From the NCBI GenBank assembly GCA_903928285.1, contig CAIYQH010000105.1:1-7219 (forward strand): a stretch of 7,219 bases of DNA. Reading direction: 5' to 3'. Below the pieces are notes generated by a model. The model did no database searches and was not told the DNA's origin. It saw nothing but the letters and a program-made list of their open reading frames with translations. Each line of letters opens with the position of its first letter. Position 1 is the first letter of the stretch. The DNA comes from an uncultured Bacteroidales bacterium. GTDB taxonomy: Bacteria; Bacteroidota; Bacteroidia; Bacteroidales; FEN-979. The translations under genes and the position numbers were made by a program. Shown here in pieces: positions 7,174 to 7,219 of this stretch.

Positions 7174-7219
7174 ATGGGTAAAAGTACAAATTTTAGCGGA
7201 CAGCCGATTCTGAACCAAC
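7174..7219 (+). CDS. Transposase N-terminus, probably IS4-type/DUF4372 (truncated by window end)
   Basis: Only 15 codons are inside the window, reading MGKSTNFSGQPILNQ. This opening (K-S-T-x-F-S/T-G-Q-P followed by a hydrophobic residue) resembles the first residues of IS4-like transposases with an N-terminal DUF4372 region, common in Bacteroidota; this is recalled resemblance, not a search result. The frame is also open upstream to 7123, with ATGs at 7132 and 7135, so a 14-residue longer product is possible. I favour 7174 because the family-like residues begin there and the candidate -7 element would put the transcript start downstream of 7132. It is divergent from the glycosyltransferase operon and marks the edge of an insertion sequence. 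Confidence 0.5.
   Translation, partial: MGKSTNFSGQPILNQ

Noticed and set aside
7031..7200. The decamer TTTTAGCGGA occurs at 7031-7040 and again at 7191-7200
   Set aside because: The second copy is inside the transposase coding start (codons for Phe-Ser-Gly), the flanks do not match, and a single 10-bp repeat can be chance. It is not enough to call an element end.

Overview
The window looks like a piece of a Bacteroidota chromosome, probably from an uncultured or environmental lineage. The evidence is the codon and amino-acid style (many Tyr, Asn, Lys and Phe), the lack of clear Shine-Dalgarno sites before the starts, one match to the Bacteroidota -7 promoter element (TAnnTTTG), and a transposase N-terminus of a type I associate with Bacteroidota insertion sequences. 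This placement is inference; there is no taxonomic marker gene.

Almost all of the window (1-6916) is one tightly packed minus-strand gene cluster. In transcription order it starts with a 248-aa family-2 glycosyltransferase of the polyprenyl/dolichyl-phosphate sugar synthase type (6170-6916). Four paralogous multi-pass membrane proteins with C-terminal TPR repeats follow: 4349-6160, 2494-4317, 629-2461, and a fourth that runs off the left edge (1-593). The gaps are only 9, 31, 32 and 35 bp, with no terminator-like hairpin in them, so they are probably one operon. The membrane proteins resemble the eukaryotic TMTC family (membrane GT-C fold plus TPRs; CAZy GT105), with a WDD acidic motif in the first loop, a YHP motif, a long HPMHVESVAWVSERKDVLY signature and an AERYTYIPY motif.

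The three complete paralogues align without a single gap through residue 600 and are about 59-63% identical to each other by hand count. The fourth is clearly more divergent. A plausible model is that the soluble GT2 enzyme makes a lipid-phosphate sugar on the cytoplasmic face, and the GT-C/TPR proteins then transfer that sugar to acceptors outside the inner membrane. This would be a bacterial counterpart of the DPM1-TMTC protein O-mannosylation pathway, with several transferases in tandem. The sugar and the acceptors are not visible in the sequence.

The right end (6917-7219) is non-coding up to 7173. It holds a 28-bp array of four 7-bp repeats next to the operon start, a perfect 9-bp-stem hairpin, and the first 15 codons of a plus-strand transposase-like gene that runs off the right edge. 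An insertion sequence therefore appears to sit just upstream of, and divergent from, the glycosyltransferase operon.
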